DNA of 64,000 bases, taken from the NCBI GenBank assembly GCA_963752325.1, contig CAVVXU010000010.1, forward strand, positions 186,001 to 250,000, in the 5' to 3' direction. This document shows positions 59,428 to 64,000 of this stretch, piece by piece (position 1 is the stretch's first letter; each line of letters starts with the position of its first letter). The position numbers and the translations under genes are program-made. The DNA comes from CAVTJL01 sp963752325. GTDB lineage: Bacteria; Pseudomonadota; Alphaproteobacteria; Geminicoccales; Geminicoccaceae. The notes under the pieces were generated by a model that was not told the DNA's origin, did no database searches, and was given only the letters and a program-made list of their open reading frames with translations.

Positions 59428-60751
59428 ATGCGGAAGTGGCGGCTCGTCGCCGGTCTGTTGGCGGCTTTGGGGTTGGCCTGGCCCGTGCTCGCCCGGGCCG
59501 AGGTGACGCTTGCTGTTCTGGCCCGGCCCCGAGAGCGAGGCCATGCAGAAGGTCATCGACGCCTGGAACGCCGGCCCCGGCAAGGCGCCGGACGATCAGG
59601 TGAAGCAGCTTCTGTTCAGCCGCCAGGGCTATTTCGACAAGGAGATCGCCGACCTCGCGGCCGGCTCGAAGGAGTTCGACGTCGCCCTGGTCACCACCTA
59701 CACGCTGGGCCGCTACGCGCCCTTCCTCGACCCGATCGGCCAGGACCTGCCGCCCGACACCAAGACGCTGTTCGCGCCCGTGGCGCTGGGCAGCCTCGCC
59801 CTCGACGGCAAGCAGTATGGCGTGCCGACCGACATCAGCCTGCATTTCACCTACTACCGCAAGGATCTGATCGACCGGCTGCTTAAGGACGATGCCTGGA
59901 AGAAGACCTACGCCGAGATTGCCAAGAAGGAGCTGGGCAAGGAGCTCGAGCCGAAAGATCCGAAGGACTGGACCTGGGACGACTTCATGGCGACGGCGCT
60001 CTTTTTCACGAAGCGCATCAATCCGGAGAGCCCGACCCGCTACGGCACGGTGCTGGAGCTGAAGAACCTCATCTTCAACATCATGATCTGGCAGGCGGCC
60101 CTGGTCTCGAACGGCGGCAACTGGCTGGACGAGAACGGCAAGGTCATCATCGACAGCGAGGCCGCCCGCCGCGGGCTCCAAATTTACAAAAAGCTGATCG
60201 ACGCCGGCGCCACGCCGCCCGACAGCACCAACTACGAGTATGCCGAGGCCAACGCCGCCTTCGGCAGCGGCCAGGTGGCGACCATGCTGCAGTGGAACGC
60301 CGCCTTCAACGAGCTGAACGACAGTGAGAAGAATCCGGCGGTGGCGGGGAAGTTCTGGGTGGCGCCGATGCCGGCCGGACCCGACGGCCACAAGACCCAC
60401 ATCCACAGCCTGGGCATCGGCCTCAACAAGGCCTCGACCCACAAGGAGGCCGCCGGCCGCTTCCTGGCCTTCCTCGCCAGCAAGGAGGCGATGGAAATTT
60501 ACGGCAAGGCCGGCGGCACGCCGCCCGTCCCGTCGGTGCTGGAGGAGCTCAAGGGCTCCCGGCCCGAGTTCCCGCTCGTGGGCGAGTATGTGGCCAAGTA
60601 CGGCTTCGTCATCCGCGGCGGCACCAGTGCCGAGGCGGTGCCGGTCTACGAGATCCTGGCCCAGAACTTCACCGGCTACTGGGCCGGCCAGCTGACCCTT
60701 GATGAGGCCCTCGCCAACGCCGCCAAGGGCATGCAGGAGAAGCTCAAGTAG
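59428..60751 (+). CDS. Sugar ABC transporter substrate-binding protein, MalE class (frame disrupted)
   Basis: This protein of about 441 residues has a signal peptide (LVAGLLAALGLAWPVLARA). It continues WPGPESEAMQKVIDAWNAGP, KEFDVALVTTYTLGRYAPFL, YGVPTDISLHFTYYRKDLID, DWTWDDFMATALFFTKRINP and GQVATMLQWNAAFNEL, all typical of family-1 solute-binding proteins. One extra base near 59505 (between EVTL and LFWPGP) breaks the frame. The ATG follows GGAGGGGAGAGAAGCG. The two permease genes after it complete the importer; the sugar is unknown. Confidence 0.87.
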
Positions 60752-60777
60752 CGGCTACGAGCTCCCGGACGGGCGGC

Positions 60778-61644
60778 TTGCTCGACACGGCCCGGCGCGA
60801 GCGGTTTTTCCTTCTCGCGCCGCTCGCCCTCTTCCTCCTGGCCCTCCTGGGCCTGCCCTTCGTCCTCGACCTCGGCTACAGCTTCGCCAGCTTCAGCTTC
60901 GCCACGCTGGCTGCGCCCAGCTGGGCCGGCCTTGCCAACTACCGGGCGGCGCTGACCGACCCCGCCTTTTTTCACGCTCTGCTTTTTTCATTTCGCTTCG
61001 CGCTCGTCACCGCCATCACGGAGCTTTTGTTGGGTCTCGGCCTCGCTTTGGCGCTGCGCCCGCTGATCGAGCGCCACCGCTGGCTCATGGCTTTCCTGCT
61101 CCTGCCGATGATGGTCTCGCCGGCGCTCCTGGGCGTGATGTGGCGGCTGCTCCTGAACGAGTTTGTGGGCCTCGTCCCGGCCTATCTCGACATGCTGGGC
61201 CTCTACCCCAACCTTTTGGGCCCCGACTGGGTCACCACGACCCTCGTCCTGATAGAGATCCTGCAGTGGACGCCTTTTGCTTTTCTTCTTCTTTTCACCG
61301 GGCTGCAGGCGATCCCGGCCGAGCTCATGGAGGCGGCCCTCATCGACGGCGCCAGCGCCTTTCAGCGCCTCGCCCGCATCACCCTTCCCCTCCTCCTCCC
61401 CACCCTCGTCCTCACCGCCGCCGTGCGCTTCATCGACGGCTTTCGCGTCTTCGACCACATCTACGTGCTGACCGGCGGCGGCCCCGGCACCCTCACCACC
61501 AGCGCCAGCATCCATATCTACAAGAGCTTCTTCCAGGCGGGCGATCTCGGCCTCGCCATCGCCGAGGCCATGCTGCTGTTCGCCGCCTCCCTCGCCCTCA
61601 TCCTCCTGGCCATGCGCCTCCAGCTCAAGGGTGCCGGCCCATGA
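60778..61644 (+). CDS. Sugar ABC permease, MalF/UgpA type
   Basis: This 288-residue inner-membrane protein of the BPD_transp_1 family has about six helices and the EAA loop MEAALIDGASAFQRLARITL. It begins at a TTG (60778) with a hydrophobic segment, FFLLAPLALFLLALLGLPFV. It forms the heterodimeric channel with the next gene, whose ATG lies in its TGA (ATGA). It is 26 bases after the binding protein. No ATPase gene follows, so a shared MsiK/UgpC-like ATPase from elsewhere in the genome is likely. Confidence 0.88.
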   Translation: MLDTARRERFFLLAPLALFLLALLGLPFVLDLGYSFASFSFATLAAPSWAGLANYRAALTDPAFFHALLFSFRFALVTAITELLLGLGLALALRPLIERHRWLMAFLLLPMMVSPALLGVMWRLLLNEFVGLVPAYLDMLGLYPNLLGPDWVTTTLVLIEILQWTPFAFLLLFTGLQAIPAELMEAALIDGASAFQRLARITLPLLLPTLVLTAAVRFIDGFRVFDHIYVLTGGGPGTLTTSASIHIYKSFFQAGDLGLAIAEAMLLFAASLALILLAMRLQLKGAGP

Positions 61645-62462
61645 GCCGCCTCGGCCACGCCGCCCGCTGGCTTCTGTTCGTTGTCGCCGCCTTCGTCTTC
61701 AACTTCCCGATCCTGGCAACGCTTCTGACCTCGCTGAAAACCACGGCCGACATCAACGCCTCCCCGCCCATCTGGCTCTTCACCCCCACGCTCGAGCATT
61801 ACAGGACGGTTCTCTCGGACCCCACCGTCGATTTCCTCCACTATATCGTGAACAGCACGCTGATCGCCGCAGGCGGCACGGTGCTGGCCCTCCTTCTCTG
61901 CCTGCCCGCTGCCTACGCCGTCGTCCGCCTGAAGGCGGGCCGCCGCACCCTCGTGCCCCTGGTGCTGAGCCTCCGCGCCATCCCCCTCGTCGTCTTCGCG
62001 ATCCCGATTTATTTGCTGTTCCAGGCGACGGGCCTCCTCGACACCCGCACCGGCCTTTCGTTCATTGCCTGCCTGATCGGCCTGCCCGTGGCGCTCCTCG
62101 TCCTCGCCGGCTGGCTGCGCGAGCTGCCCCTCGAGCTCGAGGAGGCCGCCCGCGTCGATGGCGCCGGCACCATGGGCGTGCTCCGCCACGTCATCCTCCC
62201 CCTCGCCCGCCCGGCCCTTCTGGCCGTCGTCGTCCTCACCTTCATCGGCGCCTGGAACGAGTTTCTGTTCGGCCTCATCCTCTCGACGAAGAACGCCGTG
62301 CCGGTCACCGTCGGCGCCACTTTTTTCATTACCTCCTGGGGCGTGAAGTGGGGCGCCACGGCGGCCGCCATGAGCATGTCGATCCTGCCGCCGCTGGTGC
62401 TCGGCTTCGTGGCGTACAGGTTCCTCGGCAAGGCCATTCTGGGGGGCGCTCTCAAGGGCTGA
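61641..62462 (+). CDS. Sugar ABC permease, MalG/UgpE type
   Basis: This 273-residue inner-membrane protein has the MalG pattern: FNFPILATLLTSLKTTADIN, SLRAIPLVVFAIPIYLLFQA, the EAA loop LEEAARVDGAGTMGVLRHVI, and FIGAWNEFLFGLILSTKNAV. It pairs with the MalF-type permease, with a 4-base overlap. The last residues are AILGGALKG. After its stop 144 bases follow without a gene before the next one. Confidence 0.9.
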   Translation: MSRLGHAARWLLFVVAAFVFNFPILATLLTSLKTTADINASPPIWLFTPTLEHYRTVLSDPTVDFLHYIVNSTLIAAGGTVLALLLCLPAAYAVVRLKAGRRTLVPLVLSLRAIPLVVFAIPIYLLFQATGLLDTRTGLSFIACLIGLPVALLVLAGWLRELPLELEEAARVDGAGTMGVLRHVILPLARPALLAVVVLTFIGAWNEFLFGLILSTKNAVPVTVGATFFITSWGVKWGATAAAMSMSILPPLVLGFVAYRFLGKAILGGALKG

Positions 62463-62606
62463 GGCCGGGGCCGGCGAACCCGCTGGCGCCGTACCATGTC
62501 CCTGGCGTAATGTTCTGGCCTGCCGCGGTCTCTCGCGGGAGCACGGCCGAGGTGGCGCGCCTCGTCGAGCCCCCCGGCCGACGGGCAGCCTCAGGGAGGG
62601 GCGATC

Positions 62607-63468
62607 ATGGCTGGCAAGGCGGTTTCCGGGATGAAAGGGCTGCGCGTCTTTCCGCCGGCACCAAAGGACTTCGATGCGCTCGCCGCCAGCAAATCGGACC
62701 TCGCGCGGCACGGGCTGCCGCAGCGTCCCGACGCGCGCTCGCAGCCCGGGCTGGCAGCGCTCTGGGAGCAGCGCGCGCGCCGCTACCAGGGCTTCGAGCA
62801 TCTGGAGCCGCGGCTTGTCGCCGGCGCCGAGCCGGCAGCGCCCGTGACCCCGGCCCTCGGGCTGTCGCCGATCGAGTCCTGCGGTTACGAGCTCACGAGC
62901 CTCGGCGCGCCGATCACCGTGCTGTCGGGGACCTGGACGGTGCCGAACCTCACGCCACAGCCCGGGCGCGGGGCCTCCTAACCATTTCCGCACCTTCTTC
63001 GGCCTGGGCTTTCTCGACCTGCACGTCGAGATGACCGTCGATGAGGCGCAGAGCGTCACGAGCCTGATCCGCATCCACACAGGCGCCCAGCTCGGCCTTC
63101 CGGTTGCGCCCGGTGACGTGATCAGCGCCGTCCTTTGCCTCGAGACCAACGCCGCCGGCACCGCGGCCTATTTCGTTGCGAACGAGACCAGGGGCCAGAC
63201 GGTGAACCTGCAGATCGACACGGGCTTCCCGCCGGCCGTCACCATCAACGCCGGGGTCAGCCGCGGCGGCCAGACCAACGCCCCGCCCGATCCGCTGGCC
63301 CGCTTCGGCGTGGTCTATTTCGACGAGCTCGTCGCCTACTCGACCGGCGGGACGCGGCTGCTCACCGACGGCGTGCCGACGACGATGACGGGCCTCAACG
63401 GCGCCACCCTGGCGATACCGCAGAAGCTCAACGACTACGCCTTCAAGGCGATCTACCGAAGCTCCTGA
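62607..63468 (+). CDS. G1-peptidase (eqolisin)-like beta-sandwich protein lacking the catalytic Glu (frame disrupted)
   Basis: This protein of about 287 residues has no signal peptide. The second part resembles fungal and bacterial G1 glutamic peptidases: ITVLSGTWTVPNLTPQPG, VAPGDVISAVLCLETNAAGT, AAYFVANETRGQTVNLQID, LARFGVVYFDELVAYSTGGT. At the place where the family has the catalytic Glu (WIVERP) the text reads NAGVSRGGQ, and the catalytic Gln block (LLQAG) is not clear either. So it may be inactive or have another role. One extra base near 62973 breaks the frame; after it PPNHFRTFFGLGFLDLHVEM continues. The ATG follows GGGAGGGGCGATC. Confidence 0.6.
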
Positions 63469-63559
63469 GGTGCCCGGCCGAGGCTGCGTCGACGATCGGG
63501 GCGAGACGGCAGCAGCCGATGCCGCGATGTCTGGTGAACCCTTTGCGGGGAGAGAGATC

Positions 63560-64000
63560 ATGCTGGGACTGATGCAGCAGCAGCCTCTGCTCATCTCGTC
63601 ACTGCTCACCTTCGCCGCGCGTCACCATGGCGAGGCGCAGCTCGTCAGCAACACGGTCGAAGGCCACCGTCATCGGCACTCCTATCGCGACGCCGAGCGC
63701 CGTGCCCGTCGGCTGGCGCGGGCGCTGAAGGGGCTGGGCTGTGGAGCGCGGCGACCGGATCGGCACCCTCGCCTGGAACGGCTATCGCCACTACGAGCTC
63801 TACTACGCTGTCTCGGGCATGGGAGCGGTGATCCACACCATCAATCCGAGATTGTTCGAGGCGCAGATCGCCTACATCATCGATCATGCCGAGGACCGGA
63901 TCCTCTTCGTCGACCTCACCTTCGTTCCCTTGGTCCTGCGCCTGGTCGACCAGGTGCGGCACCGCCCGGCCGCGGTCGTGGTGATGACCGACCCTGAGCA
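63560..64000 (+). CDS. AlkK-type medium-chain acyl-CoA ligase, 5' part (partial, frame disrupted)
   Basis: The gene starts at 63560 (MLGLMQQQPLLISSLLTFAA) and runs off the right edge. The text RHHGEAQLVSNTVEG, then after a shift near 63740 GVERGDRIGTLAWNGYRHYE, AVSGMGAVIHTINPRLFEAQ, IAYIIDHAEDRILFVDLTFV, matches the N-terminal domain of AlkK/FadD3-type acyl-CoA synthetases, which activate medium-chain or alkyl acids with ATP and CoA. One extra T after the GGC codon explains the shift. A GGGAGAGAGATC site precedes the ATG. Confidence 0.82.

Overview
The window is GC-rich (by eye about 70%, with strong G/C at third codon positions), densely coded and of Gram-negative type. It carries Tat and Sec signal peptides, lipoproteins, a TolC/HlyD/ABC type I exporter, PhoR/PhoU/PhoB, and the neighbourhoods CtpA-EnvC-GpmI and IalB-RlmN. 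These suggest an alphaproteobacterium, plausibly Rhodospirillales/Geminicoccales-like; this is judged from gene content, not from a marker gene. I recognised no tRNA, rRNA, CRISPR array, phage or insertion sequence.

Layout. 1-2.9 kb: dihydroxyacetone-kinase phosphorelay (end of dhaL, dhaM, HPr, enzyme I, a small HTH-like protein). 3.0-5.5 kb: HD phosphohydrolase and CueO-type multicopper oxidase. 5.7-8.5 kb: two linked proteins of unknown role, one Ser/Glu-rich and one with a possible caspase-like His/Cys fold; this is the least explained locus. 8.6-14.4 kb: DUF1835 protein, OmpA-type lipoprotein, isochorismatase-like hydrolase, and a class III nucleotide cyclase divergent from a flavoprotein with a cyclic-nucleotide-binding-like domain. 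14.4-26.5 kb: sugar/sugar-acid locus with two ribose/arabinose-type ABC importers, a FadR-type regulator, an enolase-superfamily dehydratase, a TIM-barrel isomerase/epimerase and an SMP-30 lactonase. 26.6-32.8 kb: GST with a long Pro-rich tail, RppH, CtpA, EnvC-like factor, GpmI. 33-41.3 kb: a complete type I secretion system and an S8 subtilisin autotransporter. 41.4-46.6 kb: quinone oxidoreductase, SpoU methyltransferase, IalB, RlmN, SppA. 46.6-49.6 kb: PhoB, PhoU and PhoR with no pst genes between them. 49.6-54.3 kb: acetoacetyl-CoA synthetase, animal-type haem peroxidase and nicotinate phosphoribosyltransferase, all heavily frame-disrupted. 54.6-57 kb: SldBA-like PQQ polyol dehydrogenase. 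57.2-62.5 kb: orphan solute-binding protein, DUF29 protein, and a MalEFG-type importer with no ATPase nearby. 62.6-64 kb: G1-peptidase-like beta protein and the start of an AlkK-type acyl-CoA ligase.

Possible working links, all inferred: SldBA could oxidise glycerol in the periplasm to dihydroxyacetone, which the Dha kinase/HPr/EI relay would phosphorylate from PEP. The cyclase could make the ligand sensed by the neighbouring flavoprotein. The two ABC importers, lactonase and dehydratase fit an oxidative sugar pathway whose dehydrogenase is not in this window.

Major caveat: at least 15 genes, several of them housekeeping, are split by frame shifts. Nearly every shift outside 48-54 kb behaves as one extra base, while 48-54 kb holds about 25 shifts of mixed sign. 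I treat these as probable sequence errors and give gene extents that span them.
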